Below, one piece after another: positions 17,601-26,500 of a stretch of 49,852 nucleotides of DNA. This DNA comes from CAITWF01 sp038231575 (GTDB lineage: Bacteria; Verrucomicrobiota; Verrucomicrobiia; Opitutales; Opitutaceae), in contig JBBRLB010000033.1 in the NCBI GenBank assembly GCA_038231575.1, positions 1 through 49,852 on the forward strand. Direction: 5' to 3'. Made by a program: the position numbers and the translations under genes. Positions within the stretch are counted from its first letter, which is position 1. Each line of letters opens with the position of its first letter. Under the pieces are notes generated by a model. That model saw nothing but the letters and a program-made list of their open reading frames with translations. It was not told the DNA's origin and ran no database searches.

Positions 17601-18983
17601 GACGGCACCCTACGCTGGGCCTACACCGCCGCCGATCAGGTCCGCGCGTCCTCACCGGCGATCGGCGCGGACGGCACGATTTATTTTGGCGACTACGATT
17701 CGCAGGTCTACGCGGTGAATCCCGACGGCACGCTCAAGCGCACCTATGCGACGGGCCAGCTCGTCCGTTCCTCGCCGCTGCTCGTCAACAACCGCCTCTA
17801 CGTCGGCAGCAACGACGGTAAACTCTACGCCCTGGATCTGGGCCAGGGCGCAGCGAGTTCGGCGTGGCCCATGTATCGCCAGAACCCGGCGCGCGTCAGT
17901 CGTGCAGTCACGCTGCCGGTCATCACCACGGCCCCACTCTCGCAGACCGTCGGGCTCGGCAGCGAGGTCGTGCTCAGCGTCGCTGTCAGCGGGACCGGAC
18001 CCTTTGCTTATCAATGGAGCAAGGACGGCACGCCGATCTTGGGCGCGACCGCGCCGACTTACACCCTCCCCGCCGCGAGCGCCGCGAATGCCGGCAGTTA
18101 TACCGTGGTCGTCACGGCCAGCGGCGGCGCGACCGTCGTGAGTTCGCCGGCGTTGATTGCAACCGCCACCGCGATTCCGTCGCGGCTCACGAATCTTTCC
18201 GTGCAAACCACCGCGGGCTCGGGTGCGCAGACGCTCACTGTCGGATTCGTGCTCAGTGGCGGCACCGATTTAAAATCGCTCCTTGTCCGCGGCATCGGGC
18301 CCGGCCTGGGCGCCTTCGGTATCACCGGCACGCTCGCGGATCCGTCGCTCACGTTGCTCGGGCCGAATTCGTCCACGACGGTCGCCGCGTCGAACGACAA
18401 TTGGAGCAACGCGGACGCCGCCGCGATGGCCGCCGTCGGCGCGTTTCCTCTCACCATCGGCAGCAAGGATGCGGCGCTCATCACCGCGCTGGCGCCCGGC
18501 AACTACACCGCGCAGATCACCGGCGCCACGTCCGGCCTCGCCCTCGCCGAAATCTACGACACCGCGATCGGCACGGGCGCGAAGTTGATCAATCTTTCCA
18601 CGAGCGCGCAGGTGACCGCAGGCGGCGCACTCACCGCCGGCTTCACGATCTCAGGCAATGTGGCGAAGAAGGTTCTGATCCGCGGCCTCGGCCCTGCGCT
18701 CAACCTCGCCTTCCCAACGATTCCAGCCGGCAACGTCCTCGCCGATCCGTCGCTCTCCCTCTACGATTCGCACAGCACGCTGCTGCAAACGAACGATGAC
18801 TGGGGTGCGACGGCCGCCCTCGTCGACGCGTTCACACAAACCGGCGCCTTCAAGTTCGGCACCGTGCCGACGAAGGATGCCGTGCTGCTGGTCACGCTCC
18901 CACCGGGCGGCTACACCGCGGTGGTTCGCGGCGCGAACAACACCAGCGGCCTCGCGCTCGTCGAAATCTACGAGTTGCCGTGA
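14679..18983 (+). CDS. Secreted subtilase (S8) fused to PQQ-type beta-propeller, Ig and tandem C-terminal modules
   Basis: Very large secreted serine protease of 1434 residues. A signal peptide (hydrophobic core ~19-34) precedes an inhibitor-like propeptide (~60-130). The catalytic triad is D182 (AVIDSG), H231 (DGHGSHVSG) and S398 (FSGTSMAAPH), with oxyanion Asn N323 (AAAGNGN). Two repeats (~460-575, ~585-705) share the AVYTGTxV motif. Residues ~723-1070 are a seven- or eight-bladed PQQ-like propeller with blades of form DGTIYFGxxxxxxYAL. An Ig-like domain (~1078-1165) and two tandem modules (~1169-1300, 1302-1434) ending EIYELP follow. The gene is probably exported and surface-associated. 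Subtilase plus propeller is an unusual fusion; the propeller may bind substrate or cell-surface polymer. Confidence 0.92.
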   Translation: MSHRENHPKYLLVVPSRPLPLLTLFFLAVFANAAQASVDRGSAPGGNADFTASEMAQGYRDGLILAKPRAAHRGHADTAEPGEGFTLHRKYARFGELRVLQVPAGTSVAGAIARLQATGRYEFVEPDYLRHARVLPNDPNLSLQWGLSNFGQTGGFSGADIHAQLGWDVLHDAPNVIVAVIDSGIRLTHTDLAANLWTNPSPSSSGDLHGIRYTGGSGRITSGNPNDDDGHGSHVSGIIGAVGNNGVGISGVAWKVQLMPLKFLTASGGGSPSDEIACIDYAIAHGAAIINASFGADTASNAELAAIAGARDAGVIFVAAAGNGNSNGIGFSTDVGSDYPAGYLLDNIVTVAASNATDTLTAFSNFGAGSVDLAAPGDRIYSTYNSSDTGYQTFSGTSMAAPHVAGALALLKAKFPNDNYRQLINRLLRSVTPVPALIGKVQSGGRLNLAAALNSLDSRPLNDDFASRATLAGTNVRVRSSNAGATADLPTHAGIATGADLWWTWTAPASTQVTFDTTGSTYDTVVAVYTGTSVGSLTPVGSNDDAAVGVTTSRLTLDVTAGTTYQIAVAGKAGASGQTNLRVGSVPANDTFAKAQIVTGQTFVLNATNLNAGSESGEPKPIAAALGHTVWFKWVAPASGRFQLSAFATQIDTTAAVYTGTAVNALIPVASNNNANAATTGFPYYDTDALVPFNAIAGQTYYFAIDNTDTEGGEFVLSLVDAAWEYATVGSIMSSPAAASDGTIYFGSGATDDALKVENRVHAVNPNGTVKWTRAISSGASFDVSSPAVGPDGTVYIGGGDGLFYALNAATGVRKWRFIATTALGASPAIAADGTIYFHDDAKLYALTDNTTAAVSKWTFALNGTSYASPALAPDGTIYLGTTGGTFYALTPAGAQKWTFTADDDVYTTAAIGGDGTIYFGTLSGSFYALRPDGSQLWKWSAPGRTGISSSPALASDGTVYFATYDNHLYALQSDGTLRWAYTAADQVRASSPAIGADGTIYFGDYDSQVYAVNPDGTLKRTYATGQLVRSSPLLVNNRLYVGSNDGKLYALDLGQGAASSAWPMYRQNPARVSRAVTLPVITTAPLSQTVGLGSEVVLSVAVSGTGPFAYQWSKDGTPILGATAPTYTLPAASAANAGSYTVVVTASGGATVVSSPALIATATAIPSRLTNLSVQTTAGSGAQTLTVGFVLSGGTDLKSLLVRGIGPGLGAFGITGTLADPSLTLLGPNSSTTVAASNDNWSNADAAAMAAVGAFPLTIGSKDAALITALAPGNYTAQITGATSGLALAEIYDTAIGTGAKLINLSTSAQVTAGGALTAGFTISGNVAKKVLIRGLGPALNLAFPTIPAGNVLADPSLSLYDSHSTLLQTNDDWGATAALVDAFTQTGAFKFGTVPTKDAVLLVTLPPGGYTAVVRGANNTSGLALVEIYELP

Positions 18984-19065
18984 GGTGGGGACGGCTCCGA
19001 GCCGTCCTGAGTTCCAGCATGATTCGGGGATCAAACTCAAGCCGGCTCGAAGAGCCGGCCCCACC
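18984..19065 (+). repeat. Nested hairpin repeat after the subtilase gene
   Basis: It starts directly after the TGA. Two perfect hairpins, GGACGGCTCCGAGCCGTCC (18989-19007) and GCCGGCTCGAAGAGCCGGC (19041-19059), sit inside an outer inverted repeat whose 14-base ends (GGTGGGGACGGCTC and GAGCCGGCCCCACC) match at 13 of 14 positions. No T-run follows. It looks like a bipartite REP/BIME-like element; the remaining gap to the methyltransferase ATG (19120) holds only short CGCGAATTT-type words. Confidence 0.7.
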
Positions 19066-19119
19066 GCTAAAAAATTCCGCGTTCCCTTTCGCGAATTTCG
19101 CGTGTTTCGTGATGACCGC

Positions 19120-19923
19120 ATGCCCGACACGCCCGACTTCAAGAATTTCTTCGGCGTCACTCCCTCCGATCAAAACGCCCTCGATGTTTTCGCGGGCGAG
19201 TGGTCGTCGTCGCCCCCGGCCGCGCGCCCCGAACTGAAAGCCGGCGCCACGCCGCTCTTCGACGATCCGCGGATCACCTGGGCCAACGATCGCTTTGGTG
19301 AAATGGGCATCGCCGGTGGGTTTGCCGGCCGCGACGTCCTCGAACTCGGCCCACTCGAAGGTGGTCACACTTATTTGCTCGACCGCTTGGGCGCGAAGTC
19401 TGTCACCGCGGTCGAGGCGAGCTCCCGCGCGTATCTGAAATGCCTCATCGCCAAAGAGACTTTCGGCCTGAGCCCGCGCGCGCGTTTCCTGCTCGGCGAC
19501 TGCCTCGAATATCTGCGCACCACGGATCGCACCTTCGACATCGGCGTCGCCTGCGGCGTCCTCTATCATCAGACGAATCCGGTCGAAATGCTCGAACTCC
19601 TCGCGCAGCGCTGCAACGCGATCTTCCTCTGGACGGTGTTTTACGATCCGGAGTTCATCGCGAAACTGCCCGAGCCGGACAAGCGCTTCTCGCCGGCGCT
19701 GCCAATGGAACATGCCGGTTTCAAGCACGTGGTCCACCGCTTCAATTATGGTGTTTCGCTCGACTGGAAAGGCTTCTGCGGCGGCGGCGAGCAGTTCAGT
19801 TATTGGATGGAAAAGCCCGAAATCATCGCGGCGCTCGAGCGTTTCGGCTTCGGCAATTTTCACATCGCGCAGCAGCCCAACGTTCACGGCAGCGCGCTGC
19901 TGCTGACCGCGAAGAAAGTTTAA
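19120..19923 (+). CDS. Class I SAM-dependent methyltransferase
   Basis: 267-residue methyltransferase. Motif I is DVLELGPLEGGHTYLL near residue 72, a variant with Pro-Leu-Glu in place of the usual Gly-rich turn. Next come TAVEASSRAYLKC, then FDIGVACGVLYHQTNPVEML, which matches the methyltransferase motif II region. It stands alone after the protease block and before a secreted protein. ATG 19120 is chosen; the longer frame overlaps the protease gene and the repeat. Its substrate is unknown; a glycan role is inferred only from the neighbourhood. Confidence 0.8.
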   Translation: MPDTPDFKNFFGVTPSDQNALDVFAGEWSSSPPAARPELKAGATPLFDDPRITWANDRFGEMGIAGGFAGRDVLELGPLEGGHTYLLDRLGAKSVTAVEASSRAYLKCLIAKETFGLSPRARFLLGDCLEYLRTTDRTFDIGVACGVLYHQTNPVEMLELLAQRCNAIFLWTVFYDPEFIAKLPEPDKRFSPALPMEHAGFKHVVHRFNYGVSLDWKGFCGGGEQFSYWMEKPEIIAALERFGFGNFHIAQQPNVHGSALLLTAKKV

Positions 19924-19988
19924 AACCCGCGGGGTCCCGGAGAGTCGATTTGACGTATCTTCGTGTCCACACCATCGTCTTAATCACC

Positions 19989-20735
19989 ATGACCCACGCC
20001 CCGCGCCCCCTGCTCCTCGCGCTCGCCTTCATTGGCGCCGTCGGGCTCGGCGCGGCTCGCCGCGCCGGGGCGCAAACCGAGCTGCCGAAAAGCTCGCCGT
20101 TCATGACGGCCGGGGGTCCCGCTGCCGTCAGTGTCGCAGGTGAGGTGATTGAGTTCGCCGCCGTCCGCACGATCGGCACCCGCACCGAGATCGATCTCTA
20201 CGATACGCAGGTGAAGAAGAACCACTGGATTCCGCTCGGCGAGACGATCGACGGCATGACGGTGATGAATTTCGATCCGCGCCACGATCAGGTCACCGCG
20301 AAGATCGGGGGCGTGAACAAGGTGCTCAAATTGCGTCAGGCCCGCGGCACCGCCGCCGGTGGCATGGCCATCAACCCGGCGCCCGCGATGAGCTTCGCGA
20401 ATCCCGACGCCTTCATCCAGAAAGTTCAGCCGCCGCCGCCGCCGTCCGAAGGCATGGGCAGTTCGGTCGTGGCAGCCGATGTTAAAGGAGTGGCAGACGC
20501 ACCGGTGGCCCCGGCCACGTCCGCGGCGACGCCGGCCCAACCGGCCGTTCCCCTCACAATTGCCCGCCAGGAGGAAGAAGCCCGCATGCTCGTCAGCGAT
20601 CTCCTTGAGATCGGGATGGCGCAGCGCAAGGCCTACGAGGAAAAACAAAAGAGGGCGGCCGACCCGAATGCCGCGGCGGAAACGCCGGCGAACACGCCCG
20701 CGCCGAATCCAAACGGCCCGCCCGGCGGCGGCTGA
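19989..20735 (+). CDS. Secreted Pro/Ala-rich protein of unknown function
   Basis: 248 residues with a signal peptide (LLLALAFIGAVGLGAARRAGAQ). The middle (~50-115) is a compact beta domain with EIDLYDTQVKKNHWIPLGE and QVTAKIGGVNKVLKLR. A Pro-rich spacer (KVQPPPPPSEG) leads to a charged helical stretch (~195-225, RQEEEARMLVSDLLEIG) and a low-complexity Pro/Gly tail. The beta domain resembles the periplasmic domain of type II secretion or pilus assembly accessory proteins in general layout only; I do not recognise the family. ATG 19989 is chosen because it begins the signal peptide. Confidence 0.7.
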   Translation: MTHAPRPLLLALAFIGAVGLGAARRAGAQTELPKSSPFMTAGGPAAVSVAGEVIEFAAVRTIGTRTEIDLYDTQVKKNHWIPLGETIDGMTVMNFDPRHDQVTAKIGGVNKVLKLRQARGTAAGGMAINPAPAMSFANPDAFIQKVQPPPPPSEGMGSSVVAADVKGVADAPVAPATSAATPAQPAVPLTIARQEEEARMLVSDLLEIGMAQRKAYEEKQKRAADPNAAAETPANTPAPNPNGPPGGG

Positions 20736-20749
20736 GCGTCAGGCTTGAC

Positions 20750-21430
20750 TCACTTTCCTGGCTTCACGCCCCAGGCGTAGGCCCAGAAGTCCAGGCGACC
20801 CGCGACGCGCACGTCCGCGAAGCCCGCGTTTTTGAGGAAGGCCTCGAGTTCGGGTTGCGTGGAGCATTTCGAGATCTGCGCGGGACGCGCCTGGGCCGGA
20901 AACCGCGTGCGGCTCTCTTCGAAAACCTTCCAGCCCTCCTTCGATGCAAGATCGACGTTGTCGCAATAAAAGCGGCCGCCCGGTTTCAGCACGCGCAGCG
21001 CCTCCAGCACGTAGACGTAGCGATCCCATTCCTCGAGATGCATGAAGACCACCGTCGTGTAGACCGCGTCGATCGAGTTATCGGGGATCGGTGCGAGATC
21101 GTAGCCGGAAATTTCCTGGAGCCGGATGTTGTTGAGGCCGAGCAGCCGGCGTTTCGCGATGCCCAGCATGTTGGCCGAAACGTCGCAGCCGACCCATTCT
21201 TTCACGAACGGCGCGAGCACCCGCCCGACGCGACCCACGCCGCAGCCGATTTCGAGGAAGGTGTCGGCCGGCTTCACGCCGATGGTTTCGCGGAGGATGT
21301 CGAGCGTGTCCTCGGCGTCGGCGTGAAACTTGTCCTCGTCGGTGTAGCCCGACACGACCATGTAGGCCGCCTCCTTGGTGCCGGAGAGGGCGGTCCAGAC
21401 GGATTTGTAGTCACCGCGAAGCTGGCTCAT
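20750..21430 (-). CDS. Class I SAM-dependent methyltransferase
   Basis: 226-residue methyltransferase. SAM motif I is FLEIGCGVGRVGRVL near residue 59, followed by WVGCDVSANML, then DAVYTTVVFMHLEEW (motif II region) and LKPGGRFYCDNVDL (motif III). It faces the secreted-protein gene convergently with a 14-base gap and no clear terminator. Upstream of its ATG (21428-21430) lies a structured repeat shared with the divergent SDR gene. Target unknown. Confidence 0.87.
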   Translation of the reverse strand: MSQLRGDYKSVWTALSGTKEAAYMVVSGYTDEDKFHADAEDTLDILRETIGVKPADTFLEIGCGVGRVGRVLAPFVKEWVGCDVSANMLGIAKRRLLGLNNIRLQEISGYDLAPIPDNSIDAVYTTVVFMHLEEWDRYVYVLEALRVLKPGGRFYCDNVDLASKEGWKVFEESRTRFPAQARPAQISKCSTQPELEAFLKNAGFADVRVAGRLDFWAYAWGVKPGK

Positions 21431-21485
21431 GGCCGCGATGACAACGGAGAAGCGCTGTTCGTCAAAGCAAACCCAGACCTAATGT

Positions 21486-21594
21486 CCGCAAAGAGGCGCA
21501 AAAGACGTGACACGCCACGTCGAAAACTTCCCGCGCGCCCATAGGCGCGACGCACGCTTGCACGGGGGCCTCTGACCTTTGCGCCTTTTTGCGG
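21486..21594. repeat. Structured intergenic element with CGCAAA arms
   Basis: This fills half of the 212-base divergent gap 21431-21642. Arms CCGCAAAGAGGCGCAAAAG (21486-21504) and CTTTGCGCCTTTTTGCGG (21577-21594) are imperfect reverse complements. Between them lie two small hairpins, GACGTG/CACGTC (21504-21521) and CGCGCC/GGCGCG (21534-21549). The same CGCAAAAAG words reappear at 35428-35460. This is consistent with a dispersed mobile repeat or a structured RNA; the promoters of both flanking genes must also lie in this gap. Confidence 0.5.
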
Positions 21595-21642
21595 CCAAAA
21601 ATCTGTCTTCCCGCTTGGGCGATTTTTCGCAACCGTGCGCCG

Positions 21643-22710
21643 ATGCGAATCCTGATTTCCGGTGTGTGCGGCTTTGTCGGCAGCACACTCGCGCGCGAGC
21701 TGGCCGAGCGCGGCCACGTGGTCAGCGGGTTCGACAACTTCATCCGGCCGGGCAGCGAGGCGAACCGCGAGGGGCTGAAAAAAGCCGGCGTAAAAGTTTT
21801 CCACGCCGATCTCCGCATCGCGAGCGATCTCGAGACGGTGCCGGCCGCGGACTTCGTGATCGATGCGGCGGCGAACCCGAGCGTGCTCGCGGGCATTGAT
21901 GGTCGCACAAGTTCGCGCCAGCTCGTCGAGCACAACCTCGGCGGCACGGTCAACCTGCTCGAGTTTTGCAAGGCGCACCGCGCCGGCTTCGTGCTGCTTT
22001 CGACCAGCCGCGTCTACGCGATCGCGCCGCTGGCGGCGCTGCCCGTCGAGGAAAAACTGGGGGCGTTTCGCCCGAGCGAAACCGCGGAACTCCCGCCCGG
22101 CCTCGGTGCCGCGGGCCTGCGCGAAACGTTTTCGACCGCCGCGCCCGTTTCACTCTACGGCGCGACCAAGCTTGCCAGCGAGGCGCTCGCGCTCGAATAC
22201 GGCGAGGCGTTCGGCTTTCCGGTGTTCATCAACCGTTGCGGCGTGCTCGCCGGCGCCGGGCAATTCGGCCGCGCCGACCAGGGCATCTTCACCTACTGGC
22301 TCAACATGTGGCTCCGCCAGCGCCCGCTGAAATACATCGGGTTCGGCGGCCACGGCCACCAAGTGCGCGACTGCCTGCACCCGCGCGATCTCGTGACCGC
22401 GCTCGAGAAGCAATTCGGCGCGCCGAAACTCGCCGCGCCGGATCGCATCGCGAATTTTTCCGGCGGCGCCGCGTCGGCGATGTCGCTCCGCCAACTCAGC
22501 GAATGGTGCGCCGCGAAATTCGGCCCGCGCGCCGTCGCCGCGGATCCGGCGCCGCGGCCGTTCGATCTGCCGTGGCTCGTGCTCGACAGCGCGAAGGCCG
22601 ATCGCGTGTGGGGCTGGCGGCCCACGACGCCCGCCGCCACGGTCCTCGACGAAATTGCCGGGCACGCGGAAAAAAATCCCGCGTGGCTCGAGCTGTCCGC
22701 ACCGCTTTGA
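21643..22710 (+). CDS. NAD-dependent nucleotide-sugar epimerase/dehydratase (extended SDR)
   Basis: 355-residue cytoplasmic enzyme. NAD-binding GVCGFVG at residues 7-13, acidic FDNF after beta-2, and an intact active site: Ser in LLSTSRVYA and Tyr/Lys in SLYGATK. The substrate region includes INRCGVLAGAGQFGR and GHGHQVRDCLHPRDL, typical of CDP-tyvelose/paratose 2-epimerase-like SDRs that use the RD(x)hHxxDL motif. It is followed after two bases by a GT2 gene, so the pair is probably an operon making and transferring one sugar. Which sugar is unknown. Confidence 0.88.
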   Translation: MRILISGVCGFVGSTLARELAERGHVVSGFDNFIRPGSEANREGLKKAGVKVFHADLRIASDLETVPAADFVIDAAANPSVLAGIDGRTSSRQLVEHNLGGTVNLLEFCKAHRAGFVLLSTSRVYAIAPLAALPVEEKLGAFRPSETAELPPGLGAAGLRETFSTAAPVSLYGATKLASEALALEYGEAFGFPVFINRCGVLAGAGQFGRADQGIFTYWLNMWLRQRPLKYIGFGGHGHQVRDCLHPRDLVTALEKQFGAPKLAAPDRIANFSGGAASAMSLRQLSEWCAAKFGPRAVAADPAPRPFDLPWLVLDSAKADRVWGWRPTTPAATVLDEIAGHAEKNPAWLELSAPL

Positions 22711-22712
22711 TC

Positions 22713-23474
22713 ATGCCTGACGCGTCCAGCTCCGCGCCACTCACGCTCTATTCGGTCGTCATTCCGGCCCGCGACGAGGAGGCGTCCCTGCCCCCGACGC
22801 TGCGCGCGCTCTATGCGGAGCTTTTGCGCGAGGAAGTCCCACACGAAATCGTGGTGGTCGACGATGGGAGCAAGGACGCCACGTGGACCGTGCTGCAGCA
22901 GCTGCGCGCGGAAATTCCCACGCTCATGCCCGTCCAGAATTCCGGCCTGCATGGCTTCGGCCGGGCGATTGTGCACGGGTTCGGACACATCCGCGGCGAC
23001 GCGGTCGTCGTAATGATGGCCGATGCGTCGGACGCGCCCGCCGACGCCGTGCGCTACTGGCGGGTGCTGGGCGAGGGCTACGAGTGCGTGTTTGGCAGCC
23101 GGTTCGTCAAGGGGGGCCGCGTCGTCGACTATCCGCGCGTGAAGCTTTTCGTGAACCGGCTCGCGAACCTGTTCATCCGCGTCCTGTTTCGCCACGGCCT
23201 CAACGATACCACCAACGCGTTCAAGGCCTACCGTCGACACGTGGTCGAAGGCTGCCGGCCGTTTCTCGCACCCCACTTCAACCTGACAGTCGAACTCCCG
23301 CTCAAGGCGATCGTCCGCGGCTACACGTGGACGATCACGCCGATTTCGTGGGAAAACCGGAAGCACGGCATCGCCAAGCTCAAGATCAAGGAAATGGGGA
23401 GCCGCTATTTTTTCATCTGCATGTATGTCTGGCTGGAGAAGTATTTCAGCCGCGGCGATTACCGGCGGAAATGA
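22713..23474 (+). CDS. GT2 glycosyltransferase, polyprenyl-phosphate sugar synthase-like
   Basis: 253-residue soluble GT-A enzyme. VVIPARDEEASLPPTL opens the fold, VVVDDGSKDAT is the nucleotide-binding loop, and MMADASDAP near 92-100 holds the metal-binding Asp residues. It belongs with DPM1-like transferases that act on polyprenyl phosphate. The open frame extends far upstream inside the SDR gene; ATG 22713 begins two bases after the SDR stop and fits the domain start. The C-terminus (YVWLEKYFSRGDYRRK) is basic and may touch the membrane. Confidence 0.9.
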   Translation: MPDASSSAPLTLYSVVIPARDEEASLPPTLRALYAELLREEVPHEIVVVDDGSKDATWTVLQQLRAEIPTLMPVQNSGLHGFGRAIVHGFGHIRGDAVVVMMADASDAPADAVRYWRVLGEGYECVFGSRFVKGGRVVDYPRVKLFVNRLANLFIRVLFRHGLNDTTNAFKAYRRHVVEGCRPFLAPHFNLTVELPLKAIVRGYTWTITPISWENRKHGIAKLKIKEMGSRYFFICMYVWLEKYFSRGDYRRK

Positions 23475-23583
23475 GGGCGCAGCGCTCTGCCATCCAATCG
23501 GCACGAGTTATGACAACTCGGCACTGGACTTGCGTCACGGTTGACCCGTAAAACTTGCTGCCAAGCAAACTACCTTCCACACC

Positions 23584-26500
23584 ATGAACTCACCCACTGT
23601 CCGTCCGCTCATTCCGACCGCCCGCTTCCTGCGCGCGGTCGCTTTGTTTCTTGGCCTCGCGTTTGCGCCGTTTGCGCTGGCGCAAGGCATCGTTTCCTCC
23701 GGCTTGACCGGCGTCGTCCACGATAGCGGCGGGAAACTCATCGCCGGCGCCTCCGTCACCGCGGTGCACACGCCGACCGGCACCACCTATACCTCCGTCA
23801 CCACCGACGCCGGGCGCTACAATTTCCGCGGCCTCATCTCAGGAGGCCCTTACGCTGTTTCAGTCACCGCCAGCGGCTTCAAGCCGGTCGAGCGCACCGA
23901 CCTCATGACCCAGCTCGGTCAGGATGCTTCCGCCGATTTCTCCCTCGAGGCCTCATCGGTGGTCGTGATGGAAAAGTTCACCGTCAAGGGCGACACCGGC
24001 GAGCTCAACGCCAACGCCACCGGCGCCGGTTCGCTCCTCGATGCGCTGCGCCTCTCCAACAAGCCCACGACGCAACGCTCGCTCGCCGATCTCGTCAGCG
24101 CCTCGTCCTTCGTCACCCTCTCCTCGCTCTCAAGCGCCAACGACCGCGAAGAAGCGCACATCGTTGCCGTCGGTCAGAACAACCGCTACAATTCCGTCCT
24201 CATCGACGGTTCGCGCATCAATGACCAGTTCGGCCTCAACGGCACGGGTCTCGCCTCGTTCTTCAACCCGCTCTCGATCGACATCATCGACCAGCTCTCC
24301 ATCGACGTGTCGCCCTACGATACGCGCCAGAGCGGCTTCACCGGTGCGGCGGTCAACGCCGTCACCAAGAGCGGCACGAACACCTTCCACGGCTCCGCCT
24401 ACTACGACATTTCGAAGGACAAAATCTTCGGCGTCCGCGGCCAGGGCCCCGACGTCGCCGTTGGCACCACGCAGGGCATCACGCCGATCCTCAAGCGCGA
24501 GACGAAGGGTTTCACCTTTGGCGGCCCCATCATCAAGAACACCCTCTTCTTCTTCGTGAACTATGAGAAGTTCATGCGCATCGCCCCAGCCCTCCAGGCC
24601 GGCATGACGCCGGATGCCACCGACGCCGCGGCGATCACCGCGCGTTTCGCCCAGATCGCCACAGCCGCGGGCAAGGGCATCAACTTCGGCACCGTCGGCC
24701 AAAGCGTCGTCAACCAAGCCGACGACACCAAGAAGCTCGCCAAGGTCGACTGGAACATCGTCGCCGGCCAGCGCCTGTCGCTCCGCTACAGCGAGACCAA
24801 CGGCCAGGTGCCCCAATTCGGCAGCTACAGCACGACGAACTTCGGCAGCGGCGTAAATAGCCTCAACGCCGGCGGCGCTACCACTTCTTACAGCTCCAAC
24901 TTCTACGCCCAGACTCGCAAAGAGCGGAACATCACGGCCACGGTCACCAGCCAGTGGAGCCAGAACTTCAAAACCGAAGTGCGCTTCGGCGACATCAAGC
25001 AGGACCAATATACCCCGATCAATGCGACGCTTCCCCAAATCCGCATCTTCGGCGTCGGCGCGACCAATCAATCCGGTGTGCACGTCGCTAACGGCGTCCT
25101 CGTCGCCGGCACGGATCAATTCCGCCACGGCAATCAGATTAACGCCAAGACCAAGAGCTACAGCGCGGTGGGCGATTACTTCATGGGCAATTTCACTTTC
25201 AGTGGTGGTGTAGACCGCGAGAAAAACAACGACTACAATCTGTTTCGCGCGGGCTCCTTCGGCATCTTCGACTTCGCCAACATCGCCGCGTTTCAGGCCG
25301 ACACCGCCAACGGCTTCAGCCGCGCCTTCTACGTCCAAGGCACGCCGATCGCCGACGTGAGCGACTCCGCGGTCACCGGCGTCTTCGGCCAGGCCAAGTG
25401 GGAAGCGCTCCCCGGCCTGACGCTCATGGCCGGCCTCCGCTACGATTACGTCGAGAGCGGCACGCGCCCCCCGTTCAACCAGCTCTTCAAGGACCGCTTT
25501 GGCATGGCCAACAACGGCACGGTCGATGGGGCCACCAGCCTCTCTCCCCGCGTGAGTTTCAATTGGTCCGTCGATCAAAGCCGGACCACGCAGGTGCGCG
25601 GCGGCGTCGGTCATTTCCTGGGTCGCGCCCCGTGGGTCTTCTTCTCGAACTCCTATTCCAATCCCGGCATCGGCCGTTACAACGTCGTCAACACGGCGAC
25701 CCCGAGGAGCCTCACCGACTACCTGAAGAACACATTCGATCCGAACAGCCCGATCGGCGTCTCGCCGACGATTACGCCCGGCAATCGCTTCGAGATGAAT
25801 TTCGCGGACGACGGCATCAAGCTCCCGTCCGTCTGGCGCGGCAACTTCGCCATCGATCGCAAGCTTCCGCTCTGGAATTCCGCCCTCTCGCTCGAAGTCA
25901 TCCAGACCTACAACGACCAGGCGCTGTTCATCTCGAACGATAATCTGCTCCCCACCACCAAGGGCGCGGACGGCCGCCAGCGTTTCGCCGGCAGCGTGAA
26001 CACGCCGGCCAACGCCCGGTTCAGCGAGTTCCTCAACGCTTATCACGTGAAGAACGTCTCCACCGGTGAAGCCCGCTACATCACGCTCTCCTGGGATCGC
26101 CCGATGAAGGACGGCTGGGCGTCCAACTTCAGCTACACTCGCGGTCGTTCGACCGAGGCCCAATCCTTCGGCCAAACCACGGCTTCCGGCCAGTGGGCCA
26201 GCACCGCGGTCTTCAATATGAACTCCATCGAGGAAGCGCACTCCGACTTCGAGGTTCCCGACCGCATCCAGCTCACCTACACCCGCCAGTTCGAACTCAA
26301 GAAGGGCTGGCGCTCGACCGCGTCGTTCTACTACGAAGGTCACACCGGCAATCCGTTCAGCTACGTTTACACCTCCGACCTGAACGGCGACAGCCTGACG
26401 AACGACGATCTCGTCGCCGTCCCGACCAACGCGAGCGATTCCCGCTTCGACTTCTCGGCCATGAACGCCACCGATCAGGCCGCCTACTTTGCCTTCCTGC

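Noticed and set aside
23541..23569. Promoter TTGACC plus a -10 box for the TonB-dependent receptor
   Set aside because: TTGACC at 23541-23546 is a fair -35 box, but no TATAAT-like hexamer occurs 16-18 bases downstream.
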